This document shows, piece after piece, positions 44,277 to 52,193 of a DNA stretch of 64,000 nucleotides. The stretch lies in contig JAJEBN010000099.1 in NCBI GenBank assembly GCA_022822525.1, forward strand, positions 1 through 64,000, read 5' to 3'. Source of the DNA: Acidimicrobiia bacterium (lineage in GTDB: Bacteria > Actinomycetota > Acidimicrobiia > Acidimicrobiales > Poriferisodalaceae). The notes below the pieces were generated by a model. The model searched no databases. It was not told the DNA's origin and saw only the letters and a program-made list of their open reading frames with translations. The position numbers and the translations under genes are program-made. The first letter of the stretch is position 1, and every line of letters starts with the position of its first letter.

Positions 44277-45344
44277 ATGAGCCAGATATCGAACGCGGCA
44301 ACGCGAGAGGTCTTCACCGACGGTTCCTGCCTCGGCAACCCGGGTCCCGGCGGCTGGGCGTATGTCGTCGACGCGGGACCGTGGGAGTGCGGTCACGAAC
44401 CCGCCACGACGAACCAGCGGATGGAGCTCACGGCCGCGGCCCGCGCGGTCGAATCGCTGGACGGACCGTTGCGCATCGTGAGCGACTCCACCTACGTGGT
44501 CAAGTGCTTCACCGACGAGTGGTGGAAGGGCTGGCATCGCCGAAACTGGCTGAACTCCAAGAAGGAACCTGTGGCCAACCGGGATCTGTGGGAGCCGTTC
44601 ATCGACGCTGTGCGGGCACGCGGCGATATCTCCTTCGCCTGGGTGAAAGGCCATGCAGGCCAGCGGCTGAATTCCGCCGCGGACGCCTTGGCGGTGCACG
44701 CGGCAGGCGCCGGTGGGGGCCTGCGAGGCGGCCGATTCGACGACGGCGTGCTCGATCAGCTCGCCGATCCACGATCGGTGCCGGGTGATCCTGGCCCGCA
44801 GGCGGCCGGCGGCCTCGCGACCTCCGGCGAGAGCAGCGAGATCACCGGCCATGGTCTTGCCGTGCTGGGCCACCGCCCGCCCGAGCTCGGCGGCTACAAC
44901 GAGAATCCGATCTCTCGCAGGGTGCTGCGCCAGCTCAGTGACGTGCTGGTCGCCAAGCGTGAGATGCAGCCCGATCTCGTGGTTGCCAGCGGTCTCGGCC
45001 TCGGCGCCGAGACAATCGGCGCCGAGGCAGCGCTCGCGGCCGGAGTGCCCTACGTCGTCGTGCTCGCCTTCGAGGGCCTCGACGCCCGCTGGCCTGCATC
45101 GGCACGTCGCCGTTTCGCCGAACTGCGCCAGCAGGCCATGGGGGAGTTCGTGCTGGCCGCCACGGCACCGGTCGACGGCGAAGCGTTCGGCAAGGCAATG
45201 CGCCGCCGCGACACTTGGTTCATGCGCAATTGCAACGAGGCGCTCCTCGTGCGGCGACCCGATGACCGCACCCTCGCGGACCTCCACCGGCGACTCGAGG
45301 AGGTGTTCGACGGCGATGTCTGGGTGATCGAACCCGGGGACTGA
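44277..45344 (+). CDS. Ribonuclease HI fused to a SLOG (DUF1273-like) domain
   Basis: 355 residues. Residues 1-145 are RNase HI with the four catalytic acids D15 ('FTDGSCLGNPGPGG'), E50, D70 and D136 and the loop His H126, so it should cleave RNA in RNA:DNA hybrids. After a Gly/Pro-rich linker, residues about 190-355 form a Rossmann-like SLOG-superfamily domain: 'LAVLGHRPPELGGYNENP', 'PDLVVASGLGLGAETIGAEAALAAGVPYVVVLAF' and 'WFMRNCNEALLV'. SLOG domains bind nucleotide-derived ligands and are often linked to signalling or DNA processing. The fusion suggests a ligand-regulated RNase H. Divergent from aceE. Confidence 0.88.
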   Translation: MSQISNAATREVFTDGSCLGNPGPGGWAYVVDAGPWECGHEPATTNQRMELTAAARAVESLDGPLRIVSDSTYVVKCFTDEWWKGWHRRNWLNSKKEPVANRDLWEPFIDAVRARGDISFAWVKGHAGQRLNSAADALAVHAAGAGGGLRGGRFDDGVLDQLADPRSVPGDPGPQAAGGLATSGESSEITGHGLAVLGHRPPELGGYNENPISRRVLRQLSDVLVAKREMQPDLVVASGLGLGAETIGAEAALAAGVPYVVVLAFEGLDARWPASARRRFAELRQQAMGEFVLAATAPVDGEAFGKAMRRRDTWFMRNCNEALLVRRPDDRTLADLHRRLEEVFDGDVWVIEPGD

Positions 45345-45387
45345 TCGCCGCGGCGGTGTTCGCGTGGGCTTGCTGGGAGGGCGCCGC

Positions 45388-45852
45388 TCAGGCTGCGTCG
45401 TCGTCGGGGCCGTTCTCGACCAGGGCAGCCAACCGCTCGAGCGTCTTCTCCATATTCTGCACGTTCTTGCGGTGAGCCCCGATGAGCTCGATGCTGCGCG
45501 GCAGCTTCGCCGTTCCCCACTCGAAGGTCTCGCGCACGAGCGTGCAGCCGCCGTCTTGGGGTTCGAGCTCGTAGCGCCAGCGCTGACCTTGCCAGTGCGC
45601 CCAAGCAATCAGGCGATTCTCTTCGAATTCCAGGACGCGGTTCTTCACGGTGTAGCGGATGCCGACGTTGATGCGCATCGAGAACGTGCTGCCGAGCGTG
45701 AGCGGGGCGTTGCTGGTGGTCAGCTTGGCCAACGTCCCCGAGCCGTCGATCTCGCGGTGGCGGCTGGGATCAGTCAGCACGGCGAAGATCTTCTCCGCAG
45801 GAGCGGCAATCAACCTCTCGACGCTGACGAGGCGTTCCTCGCTGCGCTTCAC
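45388..45852 (-). CDS. SRPBCC-family (polyketide-cyclase/START-like) protein
   Basis: 154 residues from the GTG at 45852, eight bases after the preceding gene's stop; the track start lies inside that gene. 'ERLIAAPAEKIFAVLTDPSRHREIDGSGTLA' is the classic START-like opening, followed by 'GIRYTVKNRVLEFEENRLIAWAHW' and 'GGCTLVRETFEWG'. It binds a hydrophobic ligand; no catalytic function is evident. Downstream gene of the Sec-containing thioredoxin-like lipoprotein, so the two are probably co-transcribed. Confidence 0.87.
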   Translation of the reverse strand: MKRSEERLVSVERLIAAPAEKIFAVLTDPSRHREIDGSGTLAKLTTSNAPLTLGSTFSMRINVGIRYTVKNRVLEFEENRLIAWAHWQGQRWRYELEPQDGGCTLVRETFEWGTAKLPRSIELIGAHRKNVQNMEKTLERLAALVENGPDDDAA

Positions 45853-45860
45853 GGCCGCAA

Positions 45861-46487
45861 CTATGCGGGTGACAGGGCGTCGGACACGATGTCGGGCGGC
45901 GGAGCACCGCCACCGCGTTCGGTGCTGCCGTCGGCGCGCACGAGGACCCACCGGGGCTGGGAACTCACACCGAACTGTCCCCACAGCTCGCCGTCTTCGT
46001 TGGAGACTTGCGGAACGTCACCCAACTGGTGCTTGGCGACGAAGCTGCGGTAGGAGTCCTGGGAGTCGCCTCCGGGAACCCCGACGATCACCAGATTCTC
46101 GCCGTGCTCCTGCTTCAGCGCTGCGACCGCAGGCGCTTCACGATTGCACGCCGGTCACCACGGCGCCCAGAACCACAGCAAGACGTCGTTCCCGGCGGTC
46201 ATGGCGAAGTCGAATTGCTGCCCATCGAGCAGAGCGCCTTGAAGCTGCAGGATCTCTGCTCGCGTCTCGGCGGGTGCCGCAGCAGCAGCGGTCGTCGCAG
46301 CGGCTTGGTCGGCGGCCGAGCCGGCCGGCGCCGCGGTGGTCGCAGGAGTCGCTGCGGGGTCTGCTGCGGCTGCCGTCGCAGGCGGCTGCTGCGTCACGCT
46401 GCCGTCGTCGCCGCACCCGGCCAAGATGCCCAAGCAGATCAACGTCGTCGCCGCGGTGACAGCGCCTCGAGAGCGCAGCAATTTCAC
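45861..46487 (-). CDS. TlpA/ResA-like thioredoxin lipoprotein, selenoprotein with Sec-x-x-Cys active site
   Basis: The track gives two ORFs (46155-46487 and 45861-46091) in one frame, interrupted only by a TGA at 46155-46157. Read through, the gene encodes 208 residues: signal peptide and lipobox 'LGILAGC' (lipid attached at Cys25 or so), an Ala/Pro/Thr-rich linker, then a thioredoxin domain 'DVLLWFWAPW-U-PACNREAPAVAALK' and a later 'VSSQPRWVLVRADG' strand with the cis-Pro. The UGA falls exactly on the first Cys of WCxxC, giving UPAC, and a SECIS-like hairpin follows. Such a lipoprotein would act outside the membrane on disulfides. TAGGCT lies 6 nt before the GTG start. A nonsense mutation is the alternative but would not preserve the downstream half so cleanly. 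Confidence 0.9.
46117..46137 (-). promoter_or_regulatory. SECIS-like hairpin of the TlpA-like selenoprotein
   Basis: On the minus strand AGCGC-C-TGC-[GGTC]-GCA-GCGCT: eight pairs with one bulged C and a GGTC loop. The loop begins 27 nt after the UGA and starts with GG, both as expected for bacterial SECIS elements. Confidence 0.75.
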
Positions 46488-46493
46488 GGTGTG

Positions 46494-46499
46494 AGCCTA
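46494..46499 (-). promoter_or_regulatory. -10 box TAGGCT for the TlpA-like selenoprotein
   Basis: TAGGCT (minus strand) 6 nt before the GTG at 46487. Confidence 0.55.
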
Positions 46500-46528
46500 C
46501 CTGGGGGCTGATCGGCGATAGGGCGGAT

Positions 46529-46534
46529 TACATT
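46529..46534 (+). promoter_or_regulatory. -10 box TACATT for the small membrane ORF
   Basis: TACATT 7 nt before the GTG at 46542, the same arrangement as the known genes around it. Confidence 0.4.
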
Positions 46535-46541
46535 CGTCGGC

Positions 46542-46631
46542 GTGAGCACCCGGGCGCTGCTTGGCTTGGCGCTCGCCACCGGCATTGTCATCCTGGTGGC
46601 GTTCGCCGTCCGCGTGCTGACGTGGCCGTAG
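46542..46631 (+). CDS. Candidate 29-residue single-span membrane protein
   Basis: Too short for the ORF track. GTG AGC ACC ... CCG TAG encodes 29 residues with one hydrophobic segment 'LLGLALATGIVILVAFAV' and an Arg before the Trp-Pro end. A -10 box at the right distance suggests it is transcribed. It faces the selenoprotein gene in a 54-bp divergent arrangement and precedes lpdA by 81 nt. Function unknown; without comparative data it remains a candidate. Confidence 0.4.
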   Translation: MSTRALLGLALATGIVILVAFAVRVLTWP

Positions 46632-46712
46632 AGGCTGAGTCGGCAGGCGACGCCGTGGCCCGAGTGCTCCCGGCGCAAACGGACAGGCAGGGCGGCGTAC
46701 CCTCGTCGCGCG

Positions 46713-48176
46713 ATGGCAGAGGAAGCGATGAACGGCGAGACGAGTGCCCCGGTTCGCTACGACCTCGTGGTAATCGGCGGGGGACCGGCGGGCTACGGAG
46801 CGGCGCTGTATGCCGGGGCCGCGGGCATGAAAGTCGCGCTGGTGGAACGGGACCGGCTGGGCGGAACGTGCCTGCACCGCGGCTGCATACCGGCGAAGGA
46901 ATTGCTGGAGACCGCAGCGGTCTGGCGCACCGTCGGCGATGCAGCCACGTTCGGCGTGAATGTCGCTCCCCCGGAGCTGGACTTCAGCGTTTCGCAGGAC
47001 CGTAAGCAGCGCATCGTGGACGGCCTCGAGGCTGGCGTGAAGGGCCTGCTTCGCCGCCGCAAGGTCACCGTCTTGGAGGGCACCGGTCGGCTGGCGGCAG
47101 ACCGATCCGTCGTCGTGGACAACGACGAGTCAGGCTCGCAGACCCTCCTCGGCGACCATGTTCTGCTTGCGGCTGGCTCGGTGCCCATCACGCTGCCCGG
47201 ATTCGACCGCGACTCCTCGCTGGTCATGACGTCCGATGAGGTCCTGGCGCTGGATGAGATCCCGAGCCGCGTGGCGGTGATAGGCGGCGGTGCCATCGGA
47301 TGCGAATTCGCGTCGATGCTCGCCGACCTGGGTGCGGAGGTGACGGTGCTGGAGTACGCCGGCCAGATCGTCCCCGGGGTCGATACCGACATCGCCAAGG
47401 CGTTGACGCGGGCGTTCTCCAAGCGAGGCATCAAGGTGCTCACCGGATGCCGGGTCACCGGCCACACACCGCTCGAGGGCGGCGGCACGACCGTGCTGTA
47501 CACGACGGGCGAATCCTCCGACGGCGACGATGACTCGGCCGGACTGGACGTGGACGCTGTCGTCGTGTCGGTGGGCCGCAGGCCGTATCCGGACCATCTC
47601 GGGCTCGACGACACCGAAGTCAAGCTGGACGAACGTCGCTTCGTGATCGCCGACGAGCGGTGTCGCACGTCGATGGCCGGTGTCTACGCCGTCGGAGACC
47701 TCATCAACACGCCGCAGCTCGCCCACGTCGGGTTTGCCGAGGCCATCGTCGCCGTGCAGGACATCTTGGGCGAGGAACCCGCGCCGGTGGACTATGCCAA
47801 CGTGCCGTGGGCCATCTACTGCCATCCCGAGGTGGCCTTCGCGGGGCTGTCCGAGACTGCGGCCCGCGAGGCCGGCTACGACGTGGTGACCTCCAAGCAC
47901 CGCTACAGCGGCAACTCGCGCGCCATGATCGTCAACGACACCGAGGGCCTGGTCAAGATCGTGGCTGAGCGCGAGAGCGACGGGACCGCCGGGCGCGTGC
48001 TCGGCGTTCACATGATGGGCCCCTGGGTCACCGAGCAGCTCGGTCAGGGCTACTTGGCGGTCAACTGGGAGGCCACCGTCGCCGAGGTCGCCGCCTTGGT
48101 GCAACCCCATCCGACGCTCTCAGAGCTGTTCGGCGAGACCATGCTGTCGCTCACGGGACGGGGGCTGCACGGATGA
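46713..48176 (+). CDS. lpdA: Dihydrolipoyl dehydrogenase (E3)
   Basis: 487 residues. FAD motif 'YDLVVIGGGPAGYGAALYA', redox disulfide 'GGTCLHRGCIPAKELLE' (C-x4-C), NAD motif 'RVAVIGGGAIGCEFASML', 'GVYAVGDLINTPQLAHVGFAEAI' and the catalytic His-Glu in 'VQPHPTLSELFGE'. Reoxidises the dihydrolipoyl group of E2 and passes electrons to NAD. First gene of lpdA-E2-lipBA. ATG 46713 has TACCCT 9 nt upstream; a second Met six codons on is an alternative start. Confidence 0.95.
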   Translation: MAEEAMNGETSAPVRYDLVVIGGGPAGYGAALYAGAAGMKVALVERDRLGGTCLHRGCIPAKELLETAAVWRTVGDAATFGVNVAPPELDFSVSQDRKQRIVDGLEAGVKGLLRRRKVTVLEGTGRLAADRSVVVDNDESGSQTLLGDHVLLAAGSVPITLPGFDRDSSLVMTSDEVLALDEIPSRVAVIGGGAIGCEFASMLADLGAEVTVLEYAGQIVPGVDTDIAKALTRAFSKRGIKVLTGCRVTGHTPLEGGGTTVLYTTGESSDGDDDSAGLDVDAVVVSVGRRPYPDHLGLDDTEVKLDERRFVIADERCRTSMAGVYAVGDLINTPQLAHVGFAEAIVAVQDILGEEPAPVDYANVPWAIYCHPEVAFAGLSETAAREAGYDVVTSKHRYSGNSRAMIVNDTEGLVKIVAERESDGTAGRVLGVHMMGPWVTEQLGQGYLAVNWEATVAEVAALVQPHPTLSELFGETMLSLTGRGLHG

Positions 48177-48215
48177 GCGCAGCATCGGGCGCCGCACGCC
48201 GGACGGGGCGGCGAG

Positions 48216-49613
48216 ATGGCTGACCTGGTGCTGCCCCAGCTCGGCGAGACGGTCACCGAGGGAACGATCACCCGCTGGTTCAAGGGTGTGGGCGACTCCA
48301 TCGAGGTGGGCGAGATGCTCTATGAGGTCTCCACCGACAAGGTCGACAGCGAGGTGCCCTCGCCGATGGCTGGCGTCATCTCCGAGATACGCGTGCCCGA
48401 GGGCGAGACGGTGGACGTGGGCACGGTCCTGGCCCTCGTCGAGGTCTCCGAGGGGGCCGAAACGCCGGCGCCGCCCGTCGCAGCCGGTGCAGCCGGCGCA
48501 ACCGAGTCCCGGCCCATGCCGGCACCGCCACCCGAGACGGCCCCCGCCGCTGCGACTCCGCTACCTGCGCCTGCACCTGTCGCCGCGCCGGTGGCCGCGG
48601 CCGCTCCGAACGACAGCGCACCAGATAGGCCGGGATCGCACAACGGCGGCCGCTTGCTGTCACCGGTCGTGAGGCGGCTGGTGCGCGAGCACGACCTTGA
48701 TCCGGCCAGTCTCGTCGCCACCGGCGTGGGCGGCCGAATCACCCGATCCGACGTGCTCAACGCCATCGATGACCAGCAGCGTTCCGCAGCCGCAACGGCC
48801 GCCGCCACAGCACCGCCTGCCGCAGATCGAGTGTCGGCACCCGGCCCGCCTCTGGTGCCGGCGCCCGTCGCAGCCGCCGCTGCCGCCGGATGGACAGACG
48901 GCGATTCCCGCTTCGAGGCCTTCAACAACATTCGACGCCGGACCGGCGAGCACATGGTGCACTCGGTTGCCACGTCTCCCCATGCGCTCACGATTGTCGA
49001 GGTCGACTACGAGAATGTCGAGCAGGTACGCCGTGCACATCGCGAGGCGTGGCGGGCATCGGAAGGCTTCAGCCTCACCTACCTGCCGTTCATCGTGGCG
49101 GCGGTGACCGACGCACTGGGCCACTGGCCGCGGCTGAACGCATCCGTCGAAGAGGGTGGCCTGCGACTGTGGCGGCGCCGCAATGTGGGTGTTGCGGTGG
49201 ATCTCAGCTACGACGGGCTCATCGTGCCGGTGCTGCGCGATGCCGACTCGCTGAGCCTGCGCGGCGTCGCGCGCACGATGAACGAGCTGGCGGGGCGTGC
49301 ACGAGAGAAGCGTCTGACGCCCGATGACATCACCGGCGGCACTTTCACGATCTCCAACAACGGCTCATTCGGCACCTACACCACCGCCGCCATCATCAAC
49401 CAGCCCCAGGTTGCGGTGCTCTCCACCGACGGCGTCGCCCGCCGGCCGGTCGTGGTGACGGATCGGTTCGGCAACGAGAGCATCGTCATCCACTCGGTAG
49501 GCCACCTGGCGATGGGCTGGGATCACCGGGCGTTCGACGGCAGCTATGCCGCCGGCTTTCTGGGGCACGTCCGCCAGATGCTCGAACAGCACGACTGGGG
49601 AGCGGAGCTCTGA
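48216..49613 (+). CDS. 2-oxoacid dehydrogenase dihydrolipoyl acyltransferase (E2)
   Basis: 465 residues. Lipoyl domain 1-80 with the lipoylated Lys in 'EVSTDKVDSEVPSPMAG'; an Ala/Pro linker; an E3/E1-binding domain ('LLSPVVRRLVREHDLDPASLVATGVGGRITRSDVLNAI'-type region); then the catalytic core with 'FTISNNGSFGTYTTAAIINQPQVAVLS' and 'WDHRAFDGSYAAGF' carrying the catalytic His. One lipoyl domain only. It could serve pyruvate (with AceE), 2-oxoglutarate or branched-chain substrates. Gene order suggests pyruvate dehydrogenase. Confidence 0.93.
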   Translation: MADLVLPQLGETVTEGTITRWFKGVGDSIEVGEMLYEVSTDKVDSEVPSPMAGVISEIRVPEGETVDVGTVLALVEVSEGAETPAPPVAAGAAGATESRPMPAPPPETAPAAATPLPAPAPVAAPVAAAAPNDSAPDRPGSHNGGRLLSPVVRRLVREHDLDPASLVATGVGGRITRSDVLNAIDDQQRSAAATAAATAPPAADRVSAPGPPLVPAPVAAAAAAGWTDGDSRFEAFNNIRRRTGEHMVHSVATSPHALTIVEVDYENVEQVRRAHREAWRASEGFSLTYLPFIVAAVTDALGHWPRLNASVEEGGLRLWRRRNVGVAVDLSYDGLIVPVLRDADSLSLRGVARTMNELAGRAREKRLTPDDITGGTFTISNNGSFGTYTTAAIINQPQVAVLSTDGVARRPVVVTDRFGNESIVIHSVGHLAMGWDHRAFDGSYAAGFLGHVRQMLEQHDWGAEL

Positions 49614-49618
49614 GGCTG

Positions 49619-51289
49619 GTGCCCACAACGCTGCGAGTGCGCTGGCTGGGTCGGGTTCGTTACGCCGAGGCGCTCGATCTGCAGCGGCGGCTGTTCTCGC
49701 ACAGCAACGACAACTACCTCTTGCTGGTCGAACACGACCACGTATTCACTGCGGGACCGAGCGCGGACGACGCCAACTTGCTGGTCGATCCCGCCGAGGT
49801 CGGTGCCGACTGCGTGCGCATCGACCGCGGCGGTGACTTCACCTATCACGGCCCGGGCCAGCTCGTGGGCTACCCGATCCTCACGCTGCCGGGACGCCGC
49901 GGCGGCGGGCTGGCCGAGACAGCGTCCTACGTGTGCGACCTCGAGCAGGTGCTGATCGACGCGCTGGCAGACCTGGGGCTGGGTGGCTGCGGCCGTCTGC
50001 GCGGGTACCCGGGCGTGTGGATCGACCTCGACGGCGCGCCCCGCAAGCTCGCCGCCATCGGCGTGCGGCTCAGCCGGGGCCGCACCATGCATGGCTTCGC
50101 GCTCAACGTCGACACCGACCTGTCGTGGTTCGAGCGGATCGTTCCCTGCGGCATCAGCGAGTACCCGCCGACGTCGCTGCGGGCGGAAGGCTGCGCGGCG
50201 ATCATGCCCGAGGTGGTCGATGCCGTGGCCCGGCGCGCCGCGGCACGATGGGGCGAGGGGAGCATCGAGCGGGCCGACGTGGCCTGGCGGCACCGGCCGT
50301 CAGACCTCAGCGCCTTCAGCCGGGGTCTGGGCCCCGGCCCCGTTGAAGTCGCCCCGCCGCGCAGCCGGGCGCGACTGACCCAAGCCGGCGTGAACGGCGG
50401 CCTGGACCTTGCCGATCGGAAGCCAGCGTGGCTGCGCGCCCGCATGGATCTCAACGACGGCTACTTGCGACTGCGCCGGGTCATGCGACAGCACGACCTC
50501 GTCACGGTGTGCGAGGAGGCGGGCTGTCCCAACATCTTCGAATGCTGGGGCGCGGGCACAGCGACGTTCATGCTCAACGGGGAGCGGTGCACACGGGCGT
50601 GCGGCTTCTGCCTCGTCGACACCCGCCAGCCCGGCCCGCTCGATCCCGGTGAGCCCCGCCGGGTTGCTGACGCCGTCGCCGAAATGGCGCTCGATCATGC
50701 CGTCGTCACCGCAGTAGCCCGCGACGATCTCGCCGACGGCGGCGCTGGCGCGTTCGCCGAGACCATCACGGCAATCCGGGGACGGTCGCCGGGCACGACG
50801 GTCGAGGTGCTGGTGCCCGACTTCGGCGGCGACGCCCCTTCGCTGCACGCAGTCCTCGATGCGGGTCCGGACATCGTGAACCACAACATCGAGACCGTCG
50901 CCCGCCTGCAACGCGCCGTGCGCCCATCCGCCGGTTACGCCCGCAGCCTCACCCTGCTGGCGCGCAGCGCCTCCGCGGGACACCTCACCAAGTCGGGCAT
51001 CATCGTCGGCATGGGCGAGGACGACGCAGAAGTCGACGCCGTCTTGGCTGACCTTGCTGCGGCAGGAGTGAGCATCGTGACCATCGGCCAGTACCTGCGC
51101 CCCACCAGCCATCACATTCCCGTCGCCCGCTGGGTGCCGCCAGCCTCCTTCGAGAGGTGGCGGAAGGTGGGTGCCGCACTCGGCCTCGCCCACGTCGAAT
51201 CCAGCCCGTTGACCCGCTCGAGCTACCACGCCGCCGAATCGGCCGCCGCCGTGCCGCTCGAAGTGGGCGGCCGGCCCGTCGGGGCATAG
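49619..51289 (+). CDS. lipB-lipA: LipB-LipA fusion: octanoyltransferase plus lipoyl synthase in one ORF
   Basis: One uninterrupted frame of 556 residues. Residues 1-220 are LipB: 'DRGGDFTYHGPGQLVGYPIL', catalytic Lys in 'PRKLAAIGVRLSRG' and catalytic Cys in 'VPCGISEYPPTSL'. Residues about 255-556 are LipA, a radical-SAM enzyme: auxiliary cluster C-x4-C-x5-C in 'CEEAGCPNIFEC', SAM cluster C-x3-C-x2-C in 'CTRACGFC', and the C-terminal 'TRSSYHA' with the Ser ligand. It moves octanoyl to the E2 lipoyl domain and inserts two sulfurs. Starts five bases after the E2 stop. All key residues of both halves are present, so I expect a bifunctional protein. Confidence 0.93.
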   Translation: MPTTLRVRWLGRVRYAEALDLQRRLFSHSNDNYLLLVEHDHVFTAGPSADDANLLVDPAEVGADCVRIDRGGDFTYHGPGQLVGYPILTLPGRRGGGLAETASYVCDLEQVLIDALADLGLGGCGRLRGYPGVWIDLDGAPRKLAAIGVRLSRGRTMHGFALNVDTDLSWFERIVPCGISEYPPTSLRAEGCAAIMPEVVDAVARRAAARWGEGSIERADVAWRHRPSDLSAFSRGLGPGPVEVAPPRSRARLTQAGVNGGLDLADRKPAWLRARMDLNDGYLRLRRVMRQHDLVTVCEEAGCPNIFECWGAGTATFMLNGERCTRACGFCLVDTRQPGPLDPGEPRRVADAVAEMALDHAVVTAVARDDLADGGAGAFAETITAIRGRSPGTTVEVLVPDFGGDAPSLHAVLDAGPDIVNHNIETVARLQRAVRPSAGYARSLTLLARSASAGHLTKSGIIVGMGEDDAEVDAVLADLAAAGVSIVTIGQYLRPTSHHIPVARWVPPASFERWRKVGAALGLAHVESSPLTRSSYHAAESAAAVPLEVGGRPVGA

Positions 51290-51320
51290 CCCCTCCACCG
51301 GCAGCGGAGTCTGCGTTCCC

Positions 51321-52172
51321 ATGGCCGAGGGCGCGCCCGTGGAAGTTGCGACGGTCCTGTGCCAGTGGGCGACAGGGGGACTGGCCTACCTGTGGGTGAC
51401 GACCCGGCGACGTGAAGTCGGGCTCGGCTACGGCTGGCTGCTGCGCTCGCTGTACGGGGCGATAGCGGTGATCGCTGCTGTCACGGGGTTCGTGTTTCAG
51501 CCGAATGCGGTGCGGGATGCGGCATGCATCGCGGTGGCGCTGTGCGCGGGTGCGGCGCTGGTGCGCTCGGTCCGGCCCGACTCACCGGCCGCGGGCCTCG
51601 GCGAGCCCCATCACGGCAGCCGCAGCGAGAGCGCCGAGCCAGTCGAACCTCGCCCACGCAGGACCATCGAGGGCTTTGACTCCCGCTGGGACTTGGCGGC
51701 CCCGCTCGCCGGCGCGGTAGGTGTCGTTGCTGCGGGTCTCGGTGCCAGCGGCGACATCAACCCGATCCTGCATCTCGCACGTGTCGTCGCCGGTGCTGCG
51801 TTCCTCGGTGTGGTGAGTGACTCGATGCTGCTGGGGCACTGGTACCTGGTGCAGCCGGGGCTGCGCCGTGAACCGCTGCGCGAGCTGGTGCGGCATCTGG
51901 GCGCCGTCTGGCCGGTCGAAGTGGGTTTGCTATTGCTGCCCACCGGCATGATCGCTGTGCTCAACGGCTCGATCAACGACGGCTACGGCGGGCTGCTCGG
52001 CTGGTTCTGGATCGCCTGCGCCGTGTCCACCGTGGCGCTCGCTGCGGTGGCCATGGCTGCGCTGCGAGAGCGCCAGTACGCCGCCGTCATGGCGGCCACC
52101 GGGCTGCTCTACCTGGCGATCCTGACCGGTTTCGGCACCGACCTCGTGGCCCGCCTCACCCTCGCCGGCTGA
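51321..52172 (+). CDS. Multi-pass membrane protein, function unknown
   Basis: 283 residues with about seven to eight hydrophobic segments and a hydrophilic Glu/Ser/Arg-rich loop at residues 85-120. 'SMLLGHWYLVQPGLRREPLRELVRH' in the middle, with His and Trp, is the most distinctive stretch and may bind a metal or haem. No known transport or enzyme motif is visible. Directly follows lipBA, but with a 31-nt gap and no overlap. Confidence 0.75.
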   Translation: MAEGAPVEVATVLCQWATGGLAYLWVTTRRREVGLGYGWLLRSLYGAIAVIAAVTGFVFQPNAVRDAACIAVALCAGAALVRSVRPDSPAAGLGEPHHGSRSESAEPVEPRPRRTIEGFDSRWDLAAPLAGAVGVVAAGLGASGDINPILHLARVVAGAAFLGVVSDSMLLGHWYLVQPGLRREPLRELVRHLGAVWPVEVGLLLLPTGMIAVLNGSINDGYGGLLGWFWIACAVSTVALAAVAMAALRERQYAAVMAATGLLYLAILTGFGTDLVARLTLAG

Positions 52173-52193
52173 CCCTGTCCACAGGCTGAGCGG

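Noticed and set aside
44256-45608. N-terminal 451 residues of the 1351-residue aceE ORF
   Set aside because: They lie opposite the RNase HI-SLOG gene and lack AceE similarity; the natural AceE start is at 44255.
46138-46154. Alternative hairpin GACC-GGCG...CGCC...GGTC right at the UGA as the SECIS
   Set aside because: Its loop begins only about 7 nt from the UGA, too close for the bacterial SECIS rule; the hairpin at 46117-46137 fits better.
46155-46157. The UGA in the TlpA-like gene as a stop giving a short lipoprotein
   Set aside because: The fold would end in the middle of the active site; the downstream frame completes it and the UGA replaces the redox Cys.
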